Positions 50,504-59,141 of a stretch of 64,000 bases of DNA are shown here, piece by piece. The stretch's first letter is position 1, and each line of letters opens with the position of its first letter. The DNA comes from JBBCJT01 sp037190665 (GTDB taxonomy: Bacteria > Pseudomonadota > Alphaproteobacteria > Acetobacterales > Acetobacteraceae), in contig JBBCJT010000031.1 of assembly GCA_037190665.1 (NCBI GenBank), forward strand, positions 19,424 to 83,423, read 5' to 3'. Under the pieces are notes generated by a model. That model was given only the letters and a program-made list of their open reading frames with translations, did not search any database and was not told the origin of the DNA. The position numbers were made by a program, and so were the translations under genes.

Positions 50504-51202
50504 GTGACATTCTCTGTCCTGGGTCGCTGCCCCGAGACCGGCCAGTTCGGCATGGCGATCGCGACGCGCCCCATCGCCATCGGTGCGAAGTGCCCCTTCG
50601 TCCGCCCCCATATCGGCGGGCTGCTCGTGCAGGCGAACGGCGACCCGCGCCTCGGTCCGCTCGGGCTGAAGCTGCTCGAGATGGGTTATTCCGCCGCCAA
50701 GGTGCTGCGCGAACTGGAGGAGAGCGACGGCCCCGATCACATCGAGTGGCGCCAGATCATGGTGATCGACAAGGACGGAAACACCGCTGCGCGCACCGGC
50801 AAGCACAACGAGGACTGGCGCGGCCATATCTGCAAGCCGAACGTCGTCGTCGCCGGCAACCGCCTCGCCAATGACGGCGTCGCGCAGGCGATGATGGATG
50901 GCTTCGAGTCCGCCAAGGGCGAGCTGGCGAACAAGCTTCTCGCCTCGATCGAGGCGGGCCGCGATGCCGGCGGCCAGGTGGCGGGCCAGTATTCCGCCGC
51001 GCTGCATGTCTACGAGGAGCGCAGCTACGCGCTGGTCGACCTGCGCGCCGACGAGCATGACGAGCCGATCGGCGAATTGCGGCGGCTCTACACGCTCTAC
51101 AAGCCGCTGATCCCCTACTACCTGCAGCGGCCGTCCAACCCGAGCATGCCGCGCGACGATACGTGGCGGAAGGATCTGGGAATCCCCGGCGGGCCGCGCT
51201 GA
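50504..51202 (+). CDS. DUF1028 family protein (Ntn-hydrolase-like)
   Basis: The 232-residue protein begins TFSVLGRCPETGQFGMAIATRPIAIGAKCPFVRPHIGGLLVQANGDPRLGPLGLKLLEMG, the DUF1028 signature. NEDWRGHICKPNVVVAGNRLANDGVAQAMMDGFESA is a second conserved block. DUF1028 proteins resemble N-terminal nucleophile hydrolases, and their biochemical activity is not established as far as I know. The GTG start lies 18 bases after the Bug receptor gene. Association with a Bug receptor and an SDR gene suggests hydrolysis of an amide or peptide-like nutrient; this is inference only. Confidence 0.88.
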   Translation: MTFSVLGRCPETGQFGMAIATRPIAIGAKCPFVRPHIGGLLVQANGDPRLGPLGLKLLEMGYSAAKVLRELEESDGPDHIEWRQIMVIDKDGNTAARTGKHNEDWRGHICKPNVVVAGNRLANDGVAQAMMDGFESAKGELANKLLASIEAGRDAGGQVAGQYSAALHVYEERSYALVDLRADEHDEPIGELRRLYTLYKPLIPYYLQRPSNPSMPRDDTWRKDLGIPGGPR

Positions 51203-51311
51203 ACGGATCGGATTGCGGGATCGGGGGATAACCCCGACCCCGCAGGCCTCTTGCCCGCGGCGCGGGGCCGTGACCTGCTTGCCCGGTATCGACACGGAAC
51301 GGGGGAAGCGG

Positions 51312-52061
51312 ATGTTCGACCTGACGGGCAAGGTTGCGATCGTCACCGGCGGCAATGGCGGCATCGGTCTCGGCATCGCGACCGGGCTCGCGCGCGCGGG
51401 CGCGACGGTGGTCATCGCCGGCCGCGACAAGGCCAAGTCGGATGCCGCACTCGCCTCGCTCGGCGGCAACGGCTTCACGCTGGCGGTGGATGTGGGCGAC
51501 AGCGCCTCGGTCGAGGCGATGGTCGCGGAGGTGACCGGGCGCGCCGGCCGGCTCGACATCATGGTCGCCAATGCGGGCGTCAACCTGCGCAAGCCGCCCG
51601 AGAGCTACACCGACGCCGAATGGCGCGGCATCATCGACGTCAACCTGTCCGGCGCGTTCTTCTGCTGCCGCGCCGCCCATCCGCATCTGAAGAAGGCGGG
51701 GGGCGGCAAGATCATCACCATCGGGTCGATGATGTCGATCTTCGGCGCGCCGCTCGTCTCCCCCTATGCGGCGAGCAAGGGCGGCGTGGTGCAGATGACG
51801 CGCGCGCTGGCCGCCGCCTGGGCGAAGGATAACATCCAGGCGAACGCGATCCTGCCCGGCTGGATCGACACCGCGATGACGCGCGGGGCGCGCAAGGACA
51901 TCGAGGGGCTGCATGAGACGGTGCTCTCCCGCACGCCGGCCGGCCGGTGGGGGGAGCCGGGCGATTTCGCGGGGATCGCGGTGTTCCTGGCCTCGCCCGC
52001 GTCGGACTTCGTGACCGGCACGGCGATCCCGGTGGACGGCGGTTACTCGATCCGGGGCTGA
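51312..52061 (+). CDS. Short-chain dehydrogenase/reductase (FabG/glucose dehydrogenase-like)
   Basis: This 249-residue classical SDR has the NAD(P)-binding KVAIVTGGNGGIGLGIATGLARAG (T-G-x3-G-x-G, residues 7-30). MVANAGVN is the structural motif, and the catalytic S-Y-K set lies in IITIGSMMSIFGAPLVSPYAASKGG (S near 136, Y-x3-K near 149-153). The C-terminal DFVTGTAIPVDGGYSIRG is usual. A conserved-looking Shine-Dalgarno GGGGGAAG precedes ATG 51312; the upstream open frame is not family-like. It would oxidise a hydroxyacid or sugar alcohol in the catabolic block, but the substrate is not determined. Confidence 0.9.
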   Translation: MFDLTGKVAIVTGGNGGIGLGIATGLARAGATVVIAGRDKAKSDAALASLGGNGFTLAVDVGDSASVEAMVAEVTGRAGRLDIMVANAGVNLRKPPESYTDAEWRGIIDVNLSGAFFCCRAAHPHLKKAGGGKIITIGSMMSIFGAPLVSPYAASKGGVVQMTRALAAAWAKDNIQANAILPGWIDTAMTRGARKDIEGLHETVLSRTPAGRWGEPGDFAGIAVFLASPASDFVTGTAIPVDGGYSIRG

Positions 52062-52130
52062 CCCGGTCGGTCGCGCAGGCGGGACCGGCCAACACCTGCA
52101 GGCGGTAACTTGCGAACGGTCGCGACCCTC

Positions 52131-52259
52131 CCCCCTCTCCCGCTCGCGGGAGAGGGCCGGGGTGAGGGCGTGTCCGCCAGCACCACGGCGAGGTTTCGCC
52201 CCCGTACAAGCTCCCTCACCCTGTCCCTCTCCCGCGAGCGGGAGAGGGGACCTTGCGTA
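52131..52259 (+). repeat. Composite palindromic repeat, copy 2
   Basis: Same design and orientation as the copy at 19405-19531: CCCTCTCCCGC-GCGGGAGAGGG, then CCGGGGTGAGGG, a spacer with CAGCACCACGGCGAGG, then CCCTCACCCTGTC and a second palindrome ending GACCTTGCGT. It lies between the convergent SDR and FCD-regulator genes. Confidence 0.8.
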
Positions 52260-52286
52260 ATGGGCGTTGCCTTCTCTCGGTCGCTT

Positions 52287-52988
52287 CTACAGGTGCTTCA
52301 TGCCCAGGGTGCCGAGCAGCGGCAGCAACTGGTCGCGCGCCGCGCTGCGATGCAGCCGTGCGGCCTCGCGGGCGGCGGTGGCGTCGCCGCGGCGGATGGC
52401 GTCGACGATGGCGCGGTGCTGGCCGACCGAGGCGAGCGGCTTCGGCCGCAGCCGCAGCGTCAGCATCCGCGCCCGGTGCGACTGGTCCATGACGGTATGG
52501 ACCATGCGCATCAGCCGCCGATTGCCGCAGCGTTCGATCAGCACGCGGTGGAACCACTCGTCCGCGGCGGCCCAGGCAGGAAGCTCGTCGGCCTCCAGCG
52601 CCGTCTGCATGTGCTGCGTCGCCTCCCCCAGCGCCTCCGCCACGGGCAGGCGCGCCGCGTCCGGCTGGCCGGCGAGCAGCTCCGCGGCCATGCTCTCCAG
52701 CGCGATGATCGCCTCGTAGATCTCGCGCATGTCGTCCGGCGAGAGCGCGCAGACCACCACACCGCGCCGGGGCAGCACGCGGACCAGCCCTTCCTCCTGC
52801 AGGCGGATGATGGCCTCGTGCACCGGCGTGCGGCTCATGCCGAGCTGGGTCGCGATCTCCTGCTCGGACCCCTGGTATCCGGGCGGGAAGACGTTGTTGC
52901 GGATCGCTGCCTTCAGCGCGTCGTAGGCGCCCTCCACCAGCGACGCGCGTGCGGGGGAGGGATCGGCACTGCTGCGGAGGTCGATCAT
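52287..52988 (-). CDS. GntR-family transcriptional regulator, FCD (FadR-type) domain
   Basis: The 233-residue protein has a winged helix-turn-helix (SLVEGAYDALKAAIRNNVFPPGYQGSEQEIATQLGMSRTPVHEAIIRLQEEGLVRVLPRRGVVV, residues about 16-80) and an all-helical FCD effector domain. EWFHRVLIERCGNRRL and HRAIVDAIRRGDATAAREAARLH supply the D/E-x3-H-x and H-x-x-I metal-ligand pattern of FadR-like regulators. ATG 52988 was chosen over an upstream start because it matches family N-termini. It is divergent from the tartrate-dehydrogenase-like gene. Two matching palindromes lie between them, making this its probable regulator, with a C4-type carboxylate as the likely ligand. Confidence 0.9.
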   Translation of the reverse strand: MIDLRSSADPSPARASLVEGAYDALKAAIRNNVFPPGYQGSEQEIATQLGMSRTPVHEAIIRLQEEGLVRVLPRRGVVVCALSPDDMREIYEAIIALESMAAELLAGQPDAARLPVAEALGEATQHMQTALEADELPAWAAADEWFHRVLIERCGNRRLMRMVHTVMDQSHRARMLTLRLRPKPLASVGQHRAIVDAIRRGDATAAREAARLHRSAARDQLLPLLGTLGMKHL

Positions 52989-53026
52989 GGCGGGACAAGA
53001 CACCACATCGCCGCTGCGTGCCAAGC

Positions 53027-53044
53027 AATCTTCCATGGAAGATT
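53027..53044. promoter_or_regulatory. Perfect 18-base palindromic operator, site 1
   Basis: AATCTTCCATGGAAGATT is a perfect palindrome about 40 bases upstream of the FCD-regulator start and just upstream of the -35 of the divergent dehydrogenase gene. A near copy follows at 53094-53110. Its symmetry suits a dimeric GntR/FCD regulator. Confidence 0.65.
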
Positions 53045-53056
53045 AAATTTTATCGA

Positions 53057-53086
53057 TTGACGCCGTTTGCCGGCGCGGCCTAGATA
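53057..53086 (+). promoter_or_regulatory. Probable promoter of the tartrate-dehydrogenase-like gene
   Basis: TTGACG (53057-53062) and TAGATA (53081-53086) are separated by 18 bases, close to the sigma-70 consensus. The second operator copy at 53094 lies right after the -10, where a bound repressor would block transcription. Confidence 0.55.
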
Positions 53087-53093
53087 CCATGGC

Positions 53094-53110
53094 ATCTTGC
53101 ATGGAAGAAT
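53094..53110. promoter_or_regulatory. Operator site 2, imperfect copy
   Basis: ATCTTGCATGGAAGAAT matches site 1 in its core (ATCTT-CATGGAAGA) with one changed left-arm base. It overlaps the predicted transcription start of the dehydrogenase gene and ends ten bases before its ATG. Confidence 0.6.
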
Positions 53111-53120
53111 GGGAGAGCAC

Positions 53121-54197
53121 ATGCGCACCTACCGGATCGCGGCCATGGGCGGTGACGGGATCGGGCCGGAAGTCGTGGCGGCGGGCGTGCAGGTGCTGAA
53201 GGTCTGCGCCGAGCGCGATGGCGGCTTCGCGCTGGATTTCCAGGATTTCGACTGGGGCTCCGACTATTACCGCAGGCACGGCGTGATGATGCCCGCGGAC
53301 GGGGCCGACCAGCTTCGCGGTTTCGACGCCATCCTGTTCGGCGCCGTCGGCGCGCCGGACATTCCCGACCACATCACCCTGTGGGGGCTGCGGCTCGCGA
53401 TCTGCCAGCCGCTCGACCAGTACGCCAATGTCCGGCCGACCCGCATCCTGCCCGGCATCACCAGCCCGCTACGCCACGTGAACGGGCCGGAGCTGGACTG
53501 GGTGATCGTGCGCGAGAATTCCGAGGGCGAGTATTCCGGCGTCGGCGGCCGCGCCCACAAGGGGCTGCCGATCGAGGTGGCGACCGACGTGTCGGTGATG
53601 ACCCGCGCCGGCGTGCAGCGGATCATGCGCTACGCCTTCCGCATCGCGCAGTCCCGCCCGCGCAAGTTCCTCACCGTGGTCACCAAGAGCAACGCGCAGC
53701 GCCACGCCATGGTGATGTGGGACGAGGTCGCCGCCGAGATCGCCGCCGAGTTCCCGGACGTGACCTGGGACAAGATGCTGGTCGATGCGATGACCATGCG
53801 CATGGTGCTGCGACCGCAGACGCTCGACACCATCGTCGCCACCAACCTGCACGCCGATATCCTGTCGGACCTCGCCGCGGCCCTCGCCGGCTCTCTGGGG
53901 ATCGCGCCGACCGCGAACATCAACCCGGAGCGCGATGCGCCGTCGATGTTCGAGCCGATCCATGGCTCGGCCTTCGACATCACCGGCAAGGGCATCGCCA
54001 ACCCGGTCGCCACGTTCTGGACGGCTGTGATGATGCTGGAGCATCTGGGCGAGAAGCCCGCCGCCGGCCGGCTGATGAAGGCGGTGGAGCGGGTGACGGC
54101 CGATCCCTCGCTGCACACGCCCGACCTGGGCGGCAAGGCGACCACGCAGCAGGTCACCGAAGCGGTGATCGAGGCGCTGCGCAGGGCCAATGACTGA
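53121..54197 (+). CDS. Tartrate dehydrogenase / D-malate dehydrogenase-type enzyme (IPMDH family)
   Basis: The 358-residue enzyme belongs to the metal- and NAD-dependent beta-decarboxylating dehydrogenases. YRIAAMGGDGIGPEVVAAGVQVLKV is the N-terminus. WGLRLAICQPLDQYANVRPTRILPG contains the substrate-binding arginines with L-R-x-x-x-x-x-Q-Y-A-N-x-R, and VIVRENSEGEYSGVGGR is the family loop. The NAD site (EPIHGSAFDITGKGIANPVATFWTAVMMLEHLG) closes it. The ATCQPLDQYANVRP-like context matches tartrate dehydrogenases (TtuC) rather than LeuB. ATG 53121 has GGGAGA nine bases upstream. It is divergent from its probable FCD regulator. Confidence 0.9.
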   Translation: MRTYRIAAMGGDGIGPEVVAAGVQVLKVCAERDGGFALDFQDFDWGSDYYRRHGVMMPADGADQLRGFDAILFGAVGAPDIPDHITLWGLRLAICQPLDQYANVRPTRILPGITSPLRHVNGPELDWVIVRENSEGEYSGVGGRAHKGLPIEVATDVSVMTRAGVQRIMRYAFRIAQSRPRKFLTVVTKSNAQRHAMVMWDEVAAEIAAEFPDVTWDKMLVDAMTMRMVLRPQTLDTIVATNLHADILSDLAAALAGSLGIAPTANINPERDAPSMFEPIHGSAFDITGKGIANPVATFWTAVMMLEHLGEKPAAGRLMKAVERVTADPSLHTPDLGGKATTQQVTEAVIEALRRAND

Positions 54198-54245
54198 CCG
54201 GCCGGGCGAAGGAAGCAGTCCCGAAGTAGGCAAGGAGCGCGCGAG

Positions 54246-54455
54246 ATGGCGAGACGGTTCAGGATCGGCGACCATGTGAGCTGGAATTCCGAGGCGGGCC
54301 GGGTGTCGGGGACGATCATCGCCATCCACACCTCGGACTTCGACTACAAGGGGCATGTCCACCATGCCTCGGAGGACGACCCGCAGTATGAGATCCGCAG
54401 CGACAGGACGGACCATATCGCGGCTCACAAGGGCAGTGCCCTCGACCATGCGTGA
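54246..54455 (+). CDS. DUF2945 (hypervirulence-associated TUDOR domain) small protein
   Basis: This 69-residue protein (RRFRIGDHVSWNSEAGRVSGTIIAIHTSDFDYKGHVHHASEDDPQYEIRSDRTDHIAAHKGSALD) is a full-length DUF2945 domain, a small SH3/TUDOR-like barrel. Such proteins are widespread in bacteria and their role is not established. It lies 48 bases after the dehydrogenase gene and three bases before the DUF488 gene, and the DUF2945-DUF488 pair is likely co-transcribed. Confidence 0.85.
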   Translation: MARRFRIGDHVSWNSEAGRVSGTIIAIHTSDFDYKGHVHHASEDDPQYEIRSDRTDHIAAHKGSALDHA

Positions 54456-54458
54456 CGC

Positions 54459-55007
54459 ATGCGGCCGCCGTTCTTCACCATCGGCCATTCGAACCGGAGC
54501 CTCGATGATTTCATCGGGCTGCTGAGCGGGCCGCGCGTCGCGCATGTCGTGGACATCAGGAAGATCCCGAGATCGGGAGCCAATCCGCAGTTCAACGGCG
54601 ACGCGCTGGCCGAAGCCCTCAAGGTATCCGGCATATCCTATGAGCACGCGGCCGCGCTGGGTGGCCTTCGCGGCAAGGGCCTGGGCCTGCCGCCGGACGT
54701 CAACGGCTTCTGGACCAACAAGAGCTTCCACAACTATGCGGACTACGCGCTCTCGGCGCCGTTCCAGGCGGGGATCGGCCATCTGATCGAGGAAGGGGGC
54801 GCGCGGCGCTGCGCGATCATGTGCGCGGAAGCGGTGTGGTGGCGCTGCCACCGGCGCATCGTCGCCGATTACCTGCTCGCCCGCGGCGAGACGGTCTTCC
54901 ACGTCATGGGGCATGACCGGCTGGAACCGGCGCGCCTGACGGAAGGCGCCGTCGTCCGGCCCGACGGAACGGTCGTCTATCCGGCGCCACGCGCCAACGG
55001 TGCGTGA
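54459..55007 (+). CDS. DUF488 family protein
   Basis: The 182-residue protein starts FFTIGHSNRSLDDFIGLLSGPRVAHVVDIRKIPRSGANPQFNGDALAEAL, the DUF488 signature (T-I-G-H-S-x(R/N) and D-x-R). ALGGLRGKG and RRCAIMCAEAVWWRCHRRIVADYLLARGETVFHVM contain the conserved C-A-E-x-x-x-x-x-C-H-R motif. The Cys-rich block could bind a metal or act in catalysis; function is unknown. It starts three bases after the DUF2945 gene, so both are one transcript. Confidence 0.9.
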   Translation: MRPPFFTIGHSNRSLDDFIGLLSGPRVAHVVDIRKIPRSGANPQFNGDALAEALKVSGISYEHAAALGGLRGKGLGLPPDVNGFWTNKSFHNYADYALSAPFQAGIGHLIEEGGARRCAIMCAEAVWWRCHRRIVADYLLARGETVFHVMGHDRLEPARLTEGAVVRPDGTVVYPAPRANGA

Positions 55008-55057
55008 GCCGGGCGGGGAAGGAACGCCCCGTTTGCGATGCCGGCTTCCCTCGTAAG

Positions 55058-55197
55058 CCCCTCTCCCGCGTGGCGGGAGAGGGAGGGGCCCACGCCTGCG
55101 CGGGAGGGTGAGGGGATCTGAGTGGAGGCTGAACCTCGCCGTGGTGCTGGCGGAGAGAACCCTCACCCCGGCCCTCTCCCGCAAGCGGGAGAGGGAG
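55058..55197 (-). repeat. Composite palindromic repeat, copy 3 (inverted)
   Basis: On the + strand the order is reversed against copies 1 and 2: a CCCTCTCCCGC palindrome, a variable part, the reverse complement of CAGCACCACGGCGAGG (55134-55150 region), then CCCTCACCCCGG and a second palindrome. It lies between the convergent DUF488 and rlmN genes. Confidence 0.75.
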
Positions 55198-55266
55198 AGA
55201 CAGCGCAGCCGTTTCGCAAAGTTTTCGTGAGCGGAAGAGGGAGAAGCTTCCTCCGCCGCGCGCGTA

Positions 55267-56429
<1,163 letters not shown>

Positions 56430-56445
<16 letters not shown>

Positions 56446-56957
56446 GCCTTGCCGATCGCCTCGTGGGCGGCGGTGAAGCCCCTGAGGCTGAAAGTGTCTG
56501 TCACCAGGCCCGGGCCGCGCGCCGGCGGTCCCTTGGCCGCGGCCTCGTTCCCGCGGCGGAACGCGGCCACGGCGGCGCGCCCGTCACGGGCGAAGGCGGC
56601 GCGGCCGCCGGTATAGAAGGGAAGGGTGGTGCTGCCGTCCACCGTGACCGCCACCTCCGCGCCGGAGGGGTAGGCATAGCCCGCCAGCATCGCGACCTGA
56701 TCGCGCGAGCCGGGGCGGTGGGTCACCGAGAGCACCACGTCCGTGCGGCCGGACTGGGCGGGAGCCGACGATCTGGCCTTGGTGCCCATGTAACAGATCT
56801 TCTGGCCGTTCTCCTCGGTCACGTAGGCGATCCAGTCGTCGAAACGGCCGATCTCCTGCTGTGCGGGGCGTGCGGGTTGCGTGCGCGGTTGCGCACGCTG
56901 CTGGGCCACTGCAACTCCGGCGAGCAGCAATGCGGCGATGACGGCGAGGCGGATCAT
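56430..56957 (-). CDS. Invasion-associated locus B (IalB)-like secreted protein
   Basis: The 175-residue protein has a signal peptide (MIRLAVIAALLLAGVAVA-QQ). An IalB-type domain follows: IGRFDDWIAYVTEENGQKICYMGTKARS, VVLSVTHRPGSRDQVAMLAGYAYPSGAEVAVTVDGSTTLPFYT and TDTFSLRGFTAAHEAIGKAC. IalB-family proteins are common in alphaproteobacteria, and their function outside Bartonella invasion is unclear. The two cysteines (near 55 and 172) may form a disulfide. ATG 56957 gives the proper signal peptide. It overlaps rlmN by 16 bases on the same strand. Confidence 0.85.
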
Positions 56958-57061
56958 GACGCCCAGAAATAGGCGCAGCACCGGGGCGCAGCAAGCACAG
57001 CTTGGCGCATGGTCGGGCTGTGCATCATGATGGCACGCAACGATACAGGGGGAGATTTCGG

Positions 57062-58072
57062 ATGCTGCTTCGTGTTGCCGCCGCGCTGGCGGCCTGCCTG
57101 CCTCTCGCCGCCCAGGCCGGGCCGACCTTCGACGCGGTGAAGGCCCGCGGCGCGGTCATCTGCGGGGTCAACCAGGGTGTGGCGGGCTTCTCCGCCCCCG
57201 ACAGCCGCGGCGAATGGCACGGGCTGGACGTGGATCTGTGCCGCGCCATCGCGATCGCGATGTTCGGCGATCCGGCCAAGGTCCGCTTCGTCCCCACCTC
57301 CTCGCAGAACCGGTTCACGCTGCTGCAGTCGGGCGAGATCGACGTGCTGACCCGCAACGCCACCCAGACGCTGATGCGCGACACCGCGCTGGGGCTGAAC
57401 ATGGCCGGCGTGAACTTCTACGACGGGCAGGGCTTCCTGGTGCCGAAGCGGCTGAACGTCACCTCCGCGAAGCAGCTCGACGGGGCGACGATCTGCATGC
57501 AGCCGGGGACCACCAGCGAGCTGAACGTCACCGACTGGTTCCGCAACAACAACATGCGCTTCCAGCCGGTGATCGTGGAACGCCCGGACGAGATGGCCCG
57601 CGCCTACGCCGCCGGGCGCTGCGACGTGATGACGCAGGATGCCTCCCAGCTCGCCTCCTACCGCGTCTCGGCGCTGACGGATCCGGACAACCACGTCGTC
57701 CTGCCGGAGCGCATCTCCAAGGAACCGCTCGGCCCGATGGTCCGCCACGGCGACGACCAGTGGTACGACGTGGTGAAATGGGTGCTGACGGGGATGATCG
57801 AGGCCGAGGAGCTCGGCATCACCCAGGCCAACGTGGACGAGATGGCCAAAAGCACCAACCCGGTGATCCAGCGGGCGCTGGGCGTGGTGCCGGGCTACGG
57901 CAAGGCGCTGGGCATCGACGAGGCCTGGCTGCGCAACATCATCAAGGCGATCGGCAATTACGGCGAGAGCTTCGACCGCACGATGGGCAAGGGCTCGCCG
58001 GTCGGGCTGGATCGCGGGATCAACGACCTGTGGACGCGGGGCGGGCTGATGTACGCGCTGCCGCTGCGGTAG
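57062..58072 (+). CDS. Amino-acid ABC transporter substrate-binding protein (AapJ-like)
   Basis: This 336-residue periplasmic receptor has a signal peptide (MLLRVAAALAACLPLAAQA, residues 1-19). The type-3 solute-binding fold follows: AVICGVNQGVAGFSAPDSRGEWHGLDVDLCRAIAIAMFGDPAKVRFVPTSSQNRFTLLQSGEIDVLTRNATQTLMRD. These match general L-amino acid receptors of the AapJ/BztA group. No permease or ATPase gene follows, so the receptor is orphaned here. GGGGGAG stands nine bases before ATG 57062. It is divergent from the IalB-like gene. Confidence 0.9.
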   Translation: MLLRVAAALAACLPLAAQAGPTFDAVKARGAVICGVNQGVAGFSAPDSRGEWHGLDVDLCRAIAIAMFGDPAKVRFVPTSSQNRFTLLQSGEIDVLTRNATQTLMRDTALGLNMAGVNFYDGQGFLVPKRLNVTSAKQLDGATICMQPGTTSELNVTDWFRNNNMRFQPVIVERPDEMARAYAAGRCDVMTQDASQLASYRVSALTDPDNHVVLPERISKEPLGPMVRHGDDQWYDVVKWVLTGMIEAEELGITQANVDEMAKSTNPVIQRALGVVPGYGKALGIDEAWLRNIIKAIGNYGESFDRTMGKGSPVGLDRGINDLWTRGGLMYALPLR

Positions 58073-58091
58073 CGCGCCCGGGGGCGCCCGC

Positions 58092-58562
58092 TCAGGTCCG
58101 GCGGGGCGGGGCCGCGATCCCGAACAGGCGCGGGTCCCACTCCACCGGCACCGGCGCACCGGCCGCGATCCTGCCGGCGTCGGGGTGGCGCGGGTTGATC
58201 AGGAAGTTCATCTCGTCCGGCACCACCACGGACGGGACACGCAGCACGGCCGTGCGTCCCGAGATCGCCCACGCAGTTCCCGCTTCGCGGGCGCCGGAGC
58301 TGTCCAGCTCCCGCCATCCGGCGGGCAGCGGGGCGAGGGTCTCGATGGCGACGTCATCGGGGATCACGGCTTCGACCGCTGCGCGCGGCACCGAGAAATC
58401 GCCGCCCTGCACGAGTGTTTCGAGCATCGAGAGCGATTTCGTGCTCGCCGCGTAGATCACCTCCACGCCGGGCGCGTTCCATCGCCCGCCGACGATCGCC
58501 GCTCCCCTGCCGGACCAGATGTCGTGCGCGATCCTTCCGATCCGCACCGCACGCACGGGCAT
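58092..58562 (-). CDS. RES-domain toxin of a type II toxin-antitoxin system
   Basis: The 156-residue protein is a RES-domain protein; characterised family members degrade NAD+. RIGRIAHDIWSGRGAAIVGGRWNAPGVEVIYAASTKSLSMLETLVQ has the conserved R, G-R-W-N and Y/E pattern. WREL-D-SS, GTAWAISGRTAVLRVPSVVVPDEMNFLINPRHPDAGRI completes the active-site serine region and the W-x-x-S-x-x-T-x-x-L-x-V-P-S motif. Expression would be toxic unless blocked by the upstream antitoxin. It follows the antitoxin gene by six bases on the - strand, the usual order for Xre-RES pairs. Confidence 0.9.
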   Translation of the reverse strand: MPVRAVRIGRIAHDIWSGRGAAIVGGRWNAPGVEVIYAASTKSLSMLETLVQGGDFSVPRAAVEAVIPDDVAIETLAPLPAGWRELDSSGAREAGTAWAISGRTAVLRVPSVVVPDEMNFLINPRHPDAGRIAAGAPVPVEWDPRLFGIAAPPRRT

Positions 58563-58568
58563 GCGCGG

Positions 58569-59021
58569 TCAGGCCGGCAGGTCGTGGAGGATATTGTTCA
58601 GCAGGCGCTCGACCTGCCGCCCGCCCGTTTCCGTCCTCGCGAGATCCAGCGGCGTGTGCTGCCCGAGCATGGGGTGCGCGGTGGTCAGCCACTGCACGCC
58701 CCTGTCGCGGTCGCCGAAGGTGCGTTCCGCCATCGTGGTCAGCCGCGCGACGCGCTCCACGCGCTCGCCGGCGGGGACGGACAGCGCCCCCGCCCGCTTC
58801 ATCGTGGCCGAAGAGGCGATCAGTTCCCCGAAGAGGCGCTTCGCCAGCCGCTGCTTGAAATACATTTGCCAGACGTGCTCGGCCGCCCCCTTCGGCAGCC
58901 CTTCGACGATCACGCTGTGCAGATCGAAGTCCGAGCGGACCCGCCTTTTCAGGACCCGCTCTCCTCCCATCGCCTCGGCGATGGCGCGGGGCTCGGGGGC
59001 GCTGACGAACGACGTACTCAT
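58569..59021 (-). CDS. Xre/ParS-type antitoxin of the RES system
   Basis: The 150-residue protein matches the Xre-MbcA-ParS antitoxin group. An N-terminal helical region (VLKRRVRSDFDLHSVIVEGLPKGAAEHVWQMY) is followed by the ParS-type C-terminal domain: ERVERVARLTTMAERTFGDRDRGVQWLTTAHPMLGQHTPLDLARTETGGRQVERLLNNI. This domain caps the RES toxin active site in known complexes. I use ATG 59021; ATG 59063 would add 14 residues. The toxin gene follows after six bases. Such antitoxins normally repress their own promoter, but no clear operator was found. Confidence 0.88.
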   Translation of the reverse strand: MSTSFVSAPEPRAIAEAMGGERVLKRRVRSDFDLHSVIVEGLPKGAAEHVWQMYFKQRLAKRLFGELIASSATMKRAGALSVPAGERVERVARLTTMAERTFGDRDRGVQWLTTAHPMLGQHTPLDLARTETGGRQVERLLNNILHDLPA

Positions 59022-59141
59022 GCGCACCCATATAGGATCAAGTGAGCTGTTCTGAAAGCTCATTCGGGCCCGTTGCCGGAAGCGCCCGTTGCCCGTGCAA
59101 GCCGCGATCCGGTGCGGGGGCTCTCGCGAGTGGAATTCCCG

